Positions 8,508-16,653 of a DNA stretch of 64,000 nt are shown piece by piece; position 1 is the first letter of the stretch, and the number at the start of each line of letters is the position of its first letter. The translations under genes and the position numbers were made by a program. The stretch comes from Amycolatopsis lurida (lineage in GTDB: Bacteria > Actinomycetota > Actinomycetes > Mycobacteriales > Pseudonocardiaceae), in contig NZ_FNTA01000004.1 in the NCBI RefSeq assembly GCF_900105055.1, positions 3,503,501 to 3,567,500 of the forward strand. The letters run 5' to 3'. Under the pieces are notes generated by a model. The model made no database searches and was not told the origin of the DNA. It saw nothing but the letters and a program-made list of their open reading frames with translations.

Positions 8508-9817
8508 TGATGATCACTGTCTTTCGTAGCGGTGGGACTCGCCACCGCGGCGGGCGCCTGCGGGTCGAGACAGAACAGCTCGCGCAGCGCGTTGGCGTAA
8601 TCGGTGTCGGCCGTCTCGGCGGCCAGCTGCTTGACCCGCACCGTCGGCGCGTGGAGCAGCTTGTCGACCACGCGGCGGACCGTGCGGCCGACCTCCTCGC
8701 GGACCCCGGGTTCGAGGTCCGGCAGGCGGTTGTCCAGCCGCAGCAGCTCGGCGTCGACCACCTCGGCCGCGCGGCGCCGCAGCGCCGTCACCGTCGGGGT
8801 GACCTCGGCGCTGCGCTGGCCGGCGAGGTACTCGCGCACCTCGTCGAGCACGATGCCGGTGGCCTTCGCGGTCTGCCGTTCCGTGGTCGGGGTGCCCGCA
8901 TCCCGCATGCGGCGCTGGATGGTCTCGAGATCGACCACGGTGACGTCGGCCAGCTCGGCGACGTCGTGGTCGACGTCACGCGGGAGGCCGAGGTCGCAGA
9001 CGACCAGCGGACGCCCGGCGCGGGCAGTGACGTGCGCGGCGGTGAAGACCGCGGCCTGCGCGCCGGTGCAGCAGACGACGACGTCCGCTTCGGCGACCGC
9101 GTCCGCGATGCCGCTCATCTGGACGGCCTTGGCGGGTACGCCCTGCTCGACGCTCGCGGCGGCGAGGCGGGCGGCCCTCGCCTCGGTGCGGTTGGCGATG
9201 GTGATCTCGCCGATGCCGGATTTGCGCAGCTGGGACGCGGTCAGCGCGCCCATCGAACCGGCGCCGACGATCAGCGCGTGCTTGCCCGCGATGTCACCCG
9301 CGGCGGCCAGCGCCTCGGAGACCACCGACGCGCCCAGCTGGTCGAGGCCGGTCTCGGTGTGGACGCGTTTGCCGACGCGGAGCGTGGTCTGGATCAGCTC
9401 GTGCAGCGTGCGGCCGACGGTGCCCGCCTCACGCGCGGTGGCGTACGAGGACCGGATCTGGCCGAGGATCTGCGTCTCGCCGACGACCATCGAGTCCAGC
9501 CCGGAGGTGACCGAGAACAGGTGCTCGATCGCGGCGCCCGCGTAGTGCACGTACAGCGAGTCGTAAAGGTCCGCGGGCTGCATCCCGGCCTGGCGGGCGA
9601 GCACGTCGGAGACGTCGTTCAGGCCGCCGTGGAAGGTCTCGACGACGGCGTAGACCTCGATGCGGTTGCAGGTCGAGACGAGGATCGCCTCGCTGACGTG
9701 CTCGGCCTGCTGCAGTTCGTGGAGCACCTTGGTCACGTCGGTCGCGGGGACCGCGACGCGTTCCAGGGTGCTCAGCTCGGCACTGCGGTGCGAGAGCCCG
9801 ACCGCCAACACGCTCAT
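8504..9817 (-). CDS. hemA: Glutamyl-tRNA reductase
   Basis: Reduces glutamyl-tRNA to glutamate-1-semialdehyde, the committed step of the C5 tetrapyrrole pathway. The catalytic cysteine lies in LVSTCNRIEVYA (about residue 50), followed by an NADPH-binding Rossmann region (HALIVGAGSMGAL) and the C-terminal dimerisation helices. 437 residues. It begins one base after the rex stop codon and overlaps hemC by four bases. Confidence 0.97.
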   Translation of the reverse strand: MSVLAVGLSHRSAELSTLERVAVPATDVTKVLHELQQAEHVSEAILVSTCNRIEVYAVVETFHGGLNDVSDVLARQAGMQPADLYDSLYVHYAGAAIEHLFSVTSGLDSMVVGETQILGQIRSSYATAREAGTVGRTLHELIQTTLRVGKRVHTETGLDQLGASVVSEALAAAGDIAGKHALIVGAGSMGALTASQLRKSGIGEITIANRTEARAARLAAASVEQGVPAKAVQMSGIADAVAEADVVVCCTGAQAAVFTAAHVTARAGRPLVVCDLGLPRDVDHDVAELADVTVVDLETIQRRMRDAGTPTTERQTAKATGIVLDEVREYLAGQRSAEVTPTVTALRRRAAEVVDAELLRLDNRLPDLEPGVREEVGRTVRRVVDKLLHAPTVRVKQLAAETADTDYANALRELFCLDPQAPAAVASPTATKDSDHQ

Positions 9818-9818
9818 T

Positions 9819-10679
9819 TCAGCGCACCACCATTCCGTTGCCGTGGCCGTTCACGCTGCCATTGTCGGCGCCCCCGGGGCCACCGTCTGCTCCGCCGTTG
9901 CCGTTAGCGGCCAGATCGGCGCGGCGAGCGACGTGGAACGACAGGATCTGCAGCTCGACCGCGAGATCGACCTTGCGCACCTCGATATGTGCCGGAACCT
10001 GCAGCACCACCGGGGCGAAATTCAGGATGCACTGCACGCCACCTGCGACGAGGCGGTCGCAGACCGACTGCGCGGCGGTGGGCGGAGTGGCGATGACGCC
10101 GATGGAGATCTGCCGTTCGGCGCAGACTTTGGGGATCTCGTCGAGATGCGAGACCGGGAGGCCGCCGACCGGGACGCCGACCAGGTCGGGGTCGAGGTCG
10201 AACAGCGCCTCGACCGGGAAACCGCGGCCGGGGAACCCGCCGTAGTTCGCCAGCGCGTGCCCGAGGTTGCCGATGCCGACCACGGCGACCTTGTGCTTAC
10301 GGGTCAGGCCGAGGATCCGCTCGATCTGGCTGACCAGGACCTGGACGTCGTAGCCGACGCCGCGGGTGCCGTAGGAGCCGAGGTAGGACAGGTCCTTGCG
10401 CAGTTTCGCGGAGTTGACGCCCGCGGCCTGGGAAAGCTCCTCGCTGGAGATCGTCGTCGAGCCCTGCTCGGCCAGCCCGGAGAGGACACGGAGGTAGACG
10501 GCGAGGCGGGCGACGGCGGCTTCGGGGATCGACTTCGCGCGAACCGCTTCCGGTTCGGCGGTGGCCTCGACGGCGGGCATCTCCGCGGTGGGCGCGTTGT
10601 CGGCGTCCGGTGTCACCCGGGTGCGCCGGCCTCGTTGCGACACCACGCTTGTCCGCTCCTCTGGTCCTGCTGACGACAT
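9819..10679 (-). CDS. rex: Redox-sensing transcriptional repressor Rex
   Basis: Dimeric repressor that senses the NADH/NAD+ ratio. A low-complexity N-terminus of about 50 residues precedes the winged-helix domain (IPEAAVARLAVYLRVL, SSEELSQAAGVNSAKLRKDL, SYLGSYGTRGVGYDV) and the NAD(H) Rossmann domain (VAVVGIGNLGHALANYGGF). First gene of rex-hemA-hemC-hemD, the arrangement described for Streptomyces, where Rex represses its own operon. A GTG (VSQRGRRTRV) 12 codons downstream is an alternative start. Confidence 0.95.
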   Translation of the reverse strand: MSSAGPEERTSVVSQRGRRTRVTPDADNAPTAEMPAVEATAEPEAVRAKSIPEAAVARLAVYLRVLSGLAEQGSTTISSEELSQAAGVNSAKLRKDLSYLGSYGTRGVGYDVQVLVSQIERILGLTRKHKVAVVGIGNLGHALANYGGFPGRGFPVEALFDLDPDLVGVPVGGLPVSHLDEIPKVCAERQISIGVIATPPTAAQSVCDRLVAGGVQCILNFAPVVLQVPAHIEVRKVDLAVELQILSFHVARRADLAANGNGGADGGPGGADNGSVNGHGNGMVVR

Positions 10680-10773
10680 GAGTCGCCGAACCTGGAAATC
10701 GGCTCTTGACCCGCGGCGCTGAGTCCGGTTCGATGCCGGGCGCTTTCGGAGGCGACGTATCTACGGTAGCCAC

Positions 10774-10791
10774 TTGTGAACGCAGGCACAA
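10774..10791. promoter_or_regulatory. Rex operator (ROP) candidate
   Basis: TTGTGAACGCAGGCACAA resembles the ROP consensus TTGTGAA-N4-TTCACAA: the left half is perfect and the right half matches 5 of 7 bases. It lies about 95 bp upstream of the rex start, where an autoregulatory site is expected. Confidence 0.6.
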
Positions 10792-10933
10792 AGTCACTGG
10801 TAGGTGCTGTGGTCAGTCTCTCGTAGAGCTTCTAACGGCACCGGTGGACCGTCGCTACGGAAATGTTTCGTAGGGCGCCCTCCGCACCTGGGTGACGTGC
10901 AGCTCGGCCCCGGCGCCCTGCGAAAGGTTTCCG

Positions 10934-12469
10934 TCAGCGCGCGCTGAATGTCACCGTGTGCCAGCCGGTGGCGCCGTCCGGAACGGTTCCGGCCCGCTCC
11001 GGCGTCTGCGTGTAGCCCGACTGGTCCGTCGCCCGGACGGCGATCTCGTGCTGACCAGGGCCGACCTGCACCTCGGTCCACCACATCCGCCAGGTGTCCT
11101 TCGACGTCTCGGCGGACAGGACGGCTTCCTGCCACGGCCCTTGATCGACCCGGACCTCCACCTTCGCGACGCCGGTGTGCTGCGCCCACGCGGTCCCGGA
11201 CACCACGACCTTGCCCGCGTTCACCGCCGAGCCGGGCGCGTCGATCCGCGACTGCGTCTTCACCGGCGCTTCCCTGGCCCAGCCGCGGCCGAGCCAATAG
11301 GCCTGGCGCTCCGCCCACGTGGTGATCTCCAGTTCGGTCACCCATTTCGTGGCGGACACGTAGCCGTAGAGCCCGGGGATCACGATCCGCGCGGGGAAGC
11401 CGTGCTCGATCGGGAGCGGTTCGCCGTCCATGCCGAGGGCGAGCATCGCGCCGCGTCGCGGGTCCAGGGCGGCTTCGACCGGGGTGCCGCAGGTCCAGCC
11501 GTCGACACTGGTCGCGAACATCTGCTCGGCGCCGGGTTTCACGCCCGCTTCGATCAGCAGGTCGCGCAGGTCGATGCCGATCCAGCGGGCGTTGGAGATG
11601 TACGGCCCGCCGACCTCGTTGGAGACGCAGCACAGGGTGACGTCGCGTTCGATCAGCGGCCGCGAGCGCAGATCTTCATACCTGTAGGTGACTTCGCGGT
11701 CGACCATCCCGCGGATCTGCAAGCTCCAGTCCTCGGTGCGGACCTGCGGGACCACCAGCGCCGTGTCGATCCGATAGAAATCCTTCGAAGGAGTGATGTA
11801 CGGCGGGGTGCCGAGCTTCGCGAAGTCCGCGTCGGGCGGGATCGGCGGCGCGGTCCTCGCAGCGACGAGCCTGCCGACCGCGGCACGCGACTCCTCGGCG
11901 TTCTTCCTGGTCCCGACGATCTGGCCGGTCAGCGCGGCGACGCCCGCCCCCGCTGCGACCGAAGCGCCCGTGATCAGCACCTTCCGCCGGTCCGGGCCTT
12001 CGCCTTCACGGTCGTCGAAGAACACCTTCGGGCGGAAGAACGAGTGCAGCCGGGTGAACACGACGAGCGCGACGACGGTGGCGATCACCGGCGCGAGCAG
12101 CGCGATCTGCCCGAGGTCGGTCCGCACGAAGACGGCCGCGACGCCCGCCGCGCCGAGGACGCCGACGATCACCTGGCCCGGGACCGGGTTGCGGCGCGAG
12201 AGCTGCCCGGCGAGCAGCGCGAACAGCACCAGTACGACGGCGAGGCCGATCTTGAGGACGAACTTGTCCCAGGTCTCCAGCGTCCGCTCGGCCCAGGCGA
12301 CCACCGCGTGCGGGCTGTGGTCGATGACGAAGTTCGCGACGGCGACGAACGGCGAGGCCGTGTACCCGACGAAGCCCGCGACGAGATGCCCCACGCCGAG
12401 CGCGGCCACCAGCGACAGAAGGCCGGTCAGCGCGGCTTGCGAAAGGGTGAGCCTGCGTTCGTCGTCCAC
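10934..12469 (-). CDS. Membrane-anchored molybdopterin-dependent oxidoreductase (sulfite-oxidase fold)
   Basis: 511 residues. Four or five helices in the first 160 residues form a membrane domain (LTGLLSLVAALGVGHLVAGF, LKIGLAVVLVLFALLAG and others). A region with RRKVLITGASVAAGAGVAAL marks the passage to the soluble part, which is a sulfite-oxidase-type molybdopterin domain. The likely molybdenum-ligand cysteine is in DVTLCCVSNEVGG, followed by GIDLRDLL, and there is an Ig-like C-terminal dimerisation domain (WAQHTGVAKVEVRVDQGPW). The substrate is unknown. It lies upstream of rex on the same strand, but a 250-bp gap with the Rex site separates them. Confidence 0.88.
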   Translation of the reverse strand: MDDERRLTLSQAALTGLLSLVAALGVGHLVAGFVGYTASPFVAVANFVIDHSPHAVVAWAERTLETWDKFVLKIGLAVVLVLFALLAGQLSRRNPVPGQVIVGVLGAAGVAAVFVRTDLGQIALLAPVIATVVALVVFTRLHSFFRPKVFFDDREGEGPDRRKVLITGASVAAGAGVAALTGQIVGTRKNAEESRAAVGRLVAARTAPPIPPDADFAKLGTPPYITPSKDFYRIDTALVVPQVRTEDWSLQIRGMVDREVTYRYEDLRSRPLIERDVTLCCVSNEVGGPYISNARWIGIDLRDLLIEAGVKPGAEQMFATSVDGWTCGTPVEAALDPRRGAMLALGMDGEPLPIEHGFPARIVIPGLYGYVSATKWVTELEITTWAERQAYWLGRGWAREAPVKTQSRIDAPGSAVNAGKVVVSGTAWAQHTGVAKVEVRVDQGPWQEAVLSAETSKDTWRMWWTEVQVGPGQHEIAVRATDQSGYTQTPERAGTVPDGATGWHTVTFSAR

Positions 12470-12575
12470 GACTCCATCTTCGCCACGGATACGCCCGGAC
12501 GTCGGCCGATCGCCCTTACGAGACTGTTACGCCGATTAGCGGAGCTGAAGATGGACCTGAGGACGCGACCGACGT

Positions 12576-12623
12576 GTGAACCCGCCATGGCCGAAGGCCC
12601 CGCGATCGCGGACGCGGGTTCAC
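12576..12623. terminator. Inverted repeat after glutaredoxin gene
   Basis: GTGAACCCGC at 12576-12585 pairs with GCGGGTTCAC at 12614-12623, with a 28-nt spacer. It starts 10 bp past the glutaredoxin-like gene's stop. A terminator is the simplest reading, although the long loop makes it uncertain. Confidence 0.4.
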
Positions 12624-12633
12624 CTTCAGACAC

Positions 12634-12870
12634 TCACGCCAGCGCCTCCCGGAGCCTGTCCTCTTCCACACGCCAGTAGCCGTGCTCGGCGTCGTCGACG
12701 AGGATCACCGGCACGCGGTCGCCGTATTCGGCCCGCCATTCGGGGTCGCTGTCGACGTCCTCCGCCGACCAGGCGACGCCCAGCTCGCCGCAGATCCGCT
12801 CGATGTCCTGCTCCGCGACCTCGCACAGGTGGCAACCCGTGCGGGTCATGACGGTCACGTGGTGGGCCAT
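12634..12870 (-). CDS. Glutaredoxin/thioredoxin-like protein
   Basis: 78 residues with a thioredoxin fold: VTVMTRTGCHLCEVAEQDI carries the CxxC redox motif (CHLC), and VPVILVDD is the cis-proline segment. This belongs to the DUF836-type glutaredoxin-like family, encoded next to hemA in mycobacteria (Rv0508, from memory). It starts 10 bp after the acyl-CoA ligase stop, so the two are cotranscribed. Redox partner unknown. Confidence 0.88.
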   Translation of the reverse strand: MAHHVTVMTRTGCHLCEVAEQDIERICGELGVAWSAEDVDSDPEWRAEYGDRVPVILVDDAEHGYWRVEEDRLREALA

Positions 12871-12880
12871 GACCCCATCC

Positions 12881-14395
12881 TTACCTGAGGCGCATTCTGC
12901 GCAGCTTCCCGGTGGCGGAATGCGGCAGCGACTCGGCGAACTCGACGGTGTGCGGCACCTTGTACCCGGCCAGGTGCTCCGCGCAGTGCTCGACGACCTG
13001 CTGCTCCGAAAGCGAAGCGCCGGGCGCGGGAACGACGACGGCCTTCACCGCTTCGCCGGTCCGCTCGTCGACAACCCCGACGACGCCCGCCTCGACGACC
13101 TCGTCCAGCATCGAGATCACGTTCTCGACCTCGTGCGGGAAGACGTTGAAACCGTTGACGATGATCAGGTCGTTGGCCCGGTCCACCAGGTGCAGGTCGC
13201 CGTCGGTGTCGAGGTAGCCGACGTCACCGGTGCGGAACCAGCCGTCCTCGTCGGGACCGTGGGAGCCGTCGGGCCAGTAACCGGAGAACAGGTTCGCGCC
13301 GCGGATCGACACCAGGCCGGTGCCGCCGTCCTCGTCGAAGGCGTCGCCGAGGTCGTCCGGGTCCAGCGGGACGGGCTCCGCGTCGCCGTCGCTGTCGACC
13401 AGGCGGAGCTCGACGCCGGGCAGCGGCCGCCCGACCGAACCCGGCTTCGGATAACCGGTGACCAGCGTCGTGGTGACCACCGGCGCGCATTCGGTGAGGC
13501 CGTAGCCCTCGTAGACGTCGAGGCCGGTGGCGCCGCGGAGGGCTGTGAGGATCTTGGGGTGCAGCGGCGCCGCGCCCGACGTCATCCGCCGGACGGTGGA
13601 CAGGCCCTGCCCGAGTTCCTCGGGGTCCATCGCGGCGAATTCGGCGTACATCGCGGGCACGCCGGCGATCGACGTCACCCGGTATTCGGCGCAGTCGGCC
13701 AGCGTGCGCTCCGCGAGGAACCGTTCGGACAGGATCGCCGTCGCGCCGACCGCCGTGGTCTGCAGCAGACCGGGGCCGAGGCCGTAGACGTGGAACAACG
13801 GGATGGTGATGAGCACGCGATCGCCGTGTACGAGCGGTGTGGGGACGATCCGGCTCAGCTGATCGAGGTTCGCCAGCAGTGCCCGGTGCGACAGCATCAC
13901 GCCGCGCGGCGGGCCCGTCGTGCCGGAGGTGTACGAGATGACCGCTATGTCCTCCCCGGCTCCGGACTCGTCGACCGGCTCGGCTGCTCCATCCGAGGTA
14001 ACAGGGGGTGAGAGGCTTGTCACTCCGCCGGGGAGTTCTTCGGTGACTTCGCGTTCGAGGACGAGCCGTGCGCCGCTGTGCTCCAGCAGCCCGTTCAGCT
14101 CCGCCGCCGGACCCTGCGGCGAGATCGGCACGACCACCGCGCCCGCCCGGAGCGCCCCGAACAACGAGACGGCGAACGCGGCCGACGTCGGCAGCCGCAG
14201 CGCCACCCGGTCGCCGCGCTCGATTCCCGCGTCGAGCAGGGCGCGGGCCAGCGAGTGGGCGGCGTTGTCGAGTTCCGACCAGGTCAGCGCGACCCCGCCG
14301 CCGGTCTCGTGGACGGCCGCCTTGCCGGGCCACTGACGGGCGGCCTCGGCGAGCAAAGTGGGCACGCTTCCTTCGGCAACCTGCTCCGCGCTCAA
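12881..14395 (-). CDS. AMP-forming acyl-CoA ligase
   Basis: 504 residues of the ANL adenylating superfamily, which activates a carboxylic acid to acyl-AMP and then to the CoA thioester. Motifs: the P-loop VISYTSGTTGPPRGVMLSH, the ATP-binding YEGYGLTECAPV, the hinge WFRTGDVGYLDTDGDL, and the C-terminal catalytic lysine in HSATGKLRRMRLR. The sequence does not show whether the substrate is a long-chain fatty acid. Transcribed with the glutaredoxin-like gene; divergent from the sigma-factor gene. Confidence 0.88.
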   Translation of the reverse strand: MSAEQVAEGSVPTLLAEAARQWPGKAAVHETGGGVALTWSELDNAAHSLARALLDAGIERGDRVALRLPTSAAFAVSLFGALRAGAVVVPISPQGPAAELNGLLEHSGARLVLEREVTEELPGGVTSLSPPVTSDGAAEPVDESGAGEDIAVISYTSGTTGPPRGVMLSHRALLANLDQLSRIVPTPLVHGDRVLITIPLFHVYGLGPGLLQTTAVGATAILSERFLAERTLADCAEYRVTSIAGVPAMYAEFAAMDPEELGQGLSTVRRMTSGAAPLHPKILTALRGATGLDVYEGYGLTECAPVVTTTLVTGYPKPGSVGRPLPGVELRLVDSDGDAEPVPLDPDDLGDAFDEDGGTGLVSIRGANLFSGYWPDGSHGPDEDGWFRTGDVGYLDTDGDLHLVDRANDLIIVNGFNVFPHEVENVISMLDEVVEAGVVGVVDERTGEAVKAVVVPAPGASLSEQQVVEHCAEHLAGYKVPHTVEFAESLPHSATGKLRRMRLR

Positions 14396-14583
14396 CTGCG
14401 AACCTCTTCCCTCGGTGAACGGCGTTGTCAGTTTGTCATCTCGGCCACCGTCATGGGGGTCACTCGCTTTCGTCGCAGTTCCGTAACCCCGCCACCGCTA
14501 CCTACTTCGCGGTAACTACACGTATGCTGCTGGGCGTCGTCGAGTGGTGTTGATCACTCGATGGTGAGAAAGGGAGTCCGGAC

Positions 14584-14661
14584 GTGCAGATCTTGCAGGC
14601 CCACGCGGCGGTGGGACATGCGGGCCGGTACTCCCTGTCCGGAACGGGAGGTGCACCGTGA
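14584..14661 (+). CDS. Possible 25-aa leader peptide coupled to the sigma-factor gene
   Basis: A GTG frame encodes 25 residues beginning MQILQAHAAVGHAGRYSLSG. It has its own ribosome binding site (AAAGGGAG, 7 bp upstream) and ends in TGA at 14659-14661, overlapping the GTG start of the sigma gene by four bases (GTGA). A 7-bp hairpin (14540-14546 with 14555-14561) and a -10-like TATGCT (14523-14528) lie upstream. The arrangement would allow translational coupling or attenuation. No homology is recognised; it could be chance. Confidence 0.35.
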   Translation: MQILQAHAAVGHAGRYSLSGTGGAP

Positions 14662-15356
14662 CCCTTCCCGCGCCGCATCCCGTCTCCATGGTGGCGGGCC
14701 ATATCCTCCGCCGGAGTGGCTTCCCCGCGGCGCCGTCGTCCCGGCCCAAGGTCGAGGAAAACGACGCCGCCGCCGAAGCCGCGAAGGCCGAGGCATGGGA
14801 CCTGGTCAGCGCCGCCCAGGGCGGTGACACCTCCGCTTTCGGGCGGCTCTACGACCGCTACGTCGACGTCGTCTACCGCTACGTCCTGTTCCGCCTCGGC
14901 GACCGCGACCTCGCCGAGGACGTCACCAGCGAGACGTTCCTCCGCGCGCTTCGCCGCATCACGTCGGTGAGCTACCAGGGGCGTGACGTCGGCGCCTGGT
15001 TCGTCACCATCGCGCGCAACATCATCCTCGACCACGTGAAGTCGAGCCGGTTCCGCCTCGAGGTGGTCACCGACGAGGTGGCCGAGCCCACTGGGGCGCC
15101 GATCGGGAACGTCGGCGTGCAGGCGGTCGCGGGGCCCGAACAGCAGGCCATCAGCCGCGCCACCCGAGCCGAACTGCTGCGCTGCGTCGCCGAACTCGGC
15201 GAGGATCAGCGCGAGTGCATCGTGCTGCGGTTCATGCAGGGGCTCTCGGTCGCCGAGACCGCGGCGATCATGAAGCGCAACGAGGGCGCCATCAAGGCCC
15301 TTCAGCACCGCGCGGTACGCCGTTTGGCACAACTTCTGCCCACCGGATTGCGTTAA
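14658..15356 (+). CDS. bldN: ECF RNA polymerase sigma factor, BldN-like
   Basis: 232 residues. A non-conserved N-terminal extension of about 45 residues precedes sigma region 2 (FGRLYDRYVDVVYRYVLFRL, DLAEDVTSETFLRAL) and region 4 (DQRECIVLRFMQGLSVAETA, NEGAIKALQHRAVRRL). Streptomyces BldN is a developmental ECF sigma with an N-terminal extension, encoded near rex-hem and next to its anti-sigma RsbN; the order here is the same, which supports orthology. GTG 14658 has GGGAGG 6 bp upstream. Its target genes in this organism are not shown by the sequence. Confidence 0.82.
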   Translation: MTLPAPHPVSMVAGHILRRSGFPAAPSSRPKVEENDAAAEAAKAEAWDLVSAAQGGDTSAFGRLYDRYVDVVYRYVLFRLGDRDLAEDVTSETFLRALRRITSVSYQGRDVGAWFVTIARNIILDHVKSSRFRLEVVTDEVAEPTGAPIGNVGVQAVAGPEQQAISRATRAELLRCVAELGEDQRECIVLRFMQGLSVAETAAIMKRNEGAIKALQHRAVRRLAQLLPTGLR

Positions 15357-15387
15357 AGTCCCATATTTATGCCTCACCCGGCCTTGC

Positions 15388-15414
15388 CGTAACCCTTGGG
15401 CGTCCCCGCTCGTT
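15388..15414 (+). promoter_or_regulatory. Candidate BldN-type promoter for the DUF5667 gene
   Basis: CGTAAC (15388-15393), a 17-bp spacer and CGTT (15411-15414) resemble the -35 and -10 elements reported for sigma-BldN, as I recall them. The site is about 50 bp upstream of the RsbN-like gene, which would give feedback control of the sigma by its own regulon. Confidence 0.45.
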
Positions 15415-15465
15415 TTCACTGCCAGACCGGTGTCAGGACCGGGCTGAGCAGATGGAGACTTCGCC

Positions 15466-16557
15466 GTGGGCGTGCCGGGATGGTTCGCGCGGGAGCGGGC
15501 GGACGGTGACCGCTTCGCCGATCTTGTCGACGGCTCCGCGTCCCCGGAGGACGACGAGTTCGCACGTGAACTCGCCCTTGTCGGCGGTTTGCGCGAGCTG
15601 GGCGCGGGCGGCGCTCCCGACGCGGAGACCCGGCAGCGGATCCGTGACGAGATCGCCGGGCGGCTCGCCGAGGCCGAAGCCGCGCCCAAGCGTCGTGGGC
15701 ACCTCGTCGCCAACCTCGCCGCGGCCGCCGTCGCACTCGTGCTGACGCTGGGCGGCATCACCCTGCTGCTGTCCAAGGACGCGTTGCCGGGCGATCCGCT
15801 GTACGGCATCAAACGCGCGGGTGAATCGGCCGCGCTCGGGCTCACCTTCGACGAACAGGACAAGGCGAAGAAGCATCTGGAGTTCGCCGCGAGCCGCGTC
15901 GGCGAGCTCGACGAACTGACGCGGCAGGGCGCGCACACCGACGCCTACTTCACCGGCCTCACCGATTTCGAGACGGATCTGCGCGCCGGTGTCTCACGGC
16001 TCACCGCGCTCGTCACCGATCAGGGTGGCCAGACCCGGCTCGCCGAACTCCGCACCTGGGCGCGGAACCAGTCCGACCGGCTCGGTCTCCAGGTCGAGCA
16101 CGCGCCCGCCGAGGCACGCGACAAGTTCTCCGCGGCCCGCGCGCTGCTCGACAAGGTCCAGGAGCGCACGACGGATCTCGGCTCGCGACTGGTCTGCTAC
16201 ACGATCACCACGGGCTCGTCCGACGATCTGGGCGCGGTCCCGGCCGCCGGTGACTGCGTCCGCGACCCCGATTCCCCCCACGCGGTCCTGCCGCCGCCGG
16301 TGACGTCTTCCCCGCCGTCGTCGGCACCGACCGGGTCACCGGCGCCGGTGTCCTCCGCGCCGCCGTCGTCCGCCGTGGACACCGCGGCCCCGACCGGGCC
16401 GATCGCGCCGCCGACCGGAGGCACGCCGCCGCCCGTGGCGCCCGTCCCCGGCCCGACGAACCTGCCGCCGCTACCGACGACCACCACCACGCCGAAGCCG
16501 CCGCTGCTTTCGATTCCGCCGCTCATTCCGGGATTACCGCCGATAACCATCGGCTGA
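15466..16557 (+). CDS. DUF5667 protein, RsbN-like anti-sigma candidate
   Basis: 363 residues. The cytoplasmic N-terminus (about 85 residues, WFARERADGDRFADLVDG) is where an anti-sigma would hold BldN. One membrane helix follows (LAAAAVALVLTLGGITLLL), then an extracellular helical DUF5667 region with DPLYGIKRAGE (about residues 105-240), and a long Pro/Ser/Thr tail to the C-terminus. In Streptomyces the gene after bldN encodes the anti-sigma RsbN with this topology; anti-sigma function here is inferred. GTG 15466 follows a GGAGA. Confidence 0.75.
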   Translation: MGVPGWFARERADGDRFADLVDGSASPEDDEFARELALVGGLRELGAGGAPDAETRQRIRDEIAGRLAEAEAAPKRRGHLVANLAAAAVALVLTLGGITLLLSKDALPGDPLYGIKRAGESAALGLTFDEQDKAKKHLEFAASRVGELDELTRQGAHTDAYFTGLTDFETDLRAGVSRLTALVTDQGGQTRLAELRTWARNQSDRLGLQVEHAPAEARDKFSAARALLDKVQERTTDLGSRLVCYTITTGSSDDLGAVPAAGDCVRDPDSPHAVLPPPVTSSPPSSAPTGSPAPVSSAPPSSAVDTAAPTGPIAPPTGGTPPPVAPVPGPTNLPPLPTTTTTPKPPLLSIPPLIPGLPPITIG

Positions 16558-16653
16558 CTCGCTGTCACGTGAGGCAGGCACCACACCCGGGACACCGTGC
16601 TCGGCCGCTCGCTACGCTGTGCACAGGCACCTGGGATTCCGGAGGCGGTGTGC

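Noticed and set aside
6036..8510. 824-aa plus-strand open frame
   Set aside because: Antisense to hemD and hemC, composition typical of a shadow frame (His/Arg/Gly/Asp), no motif.
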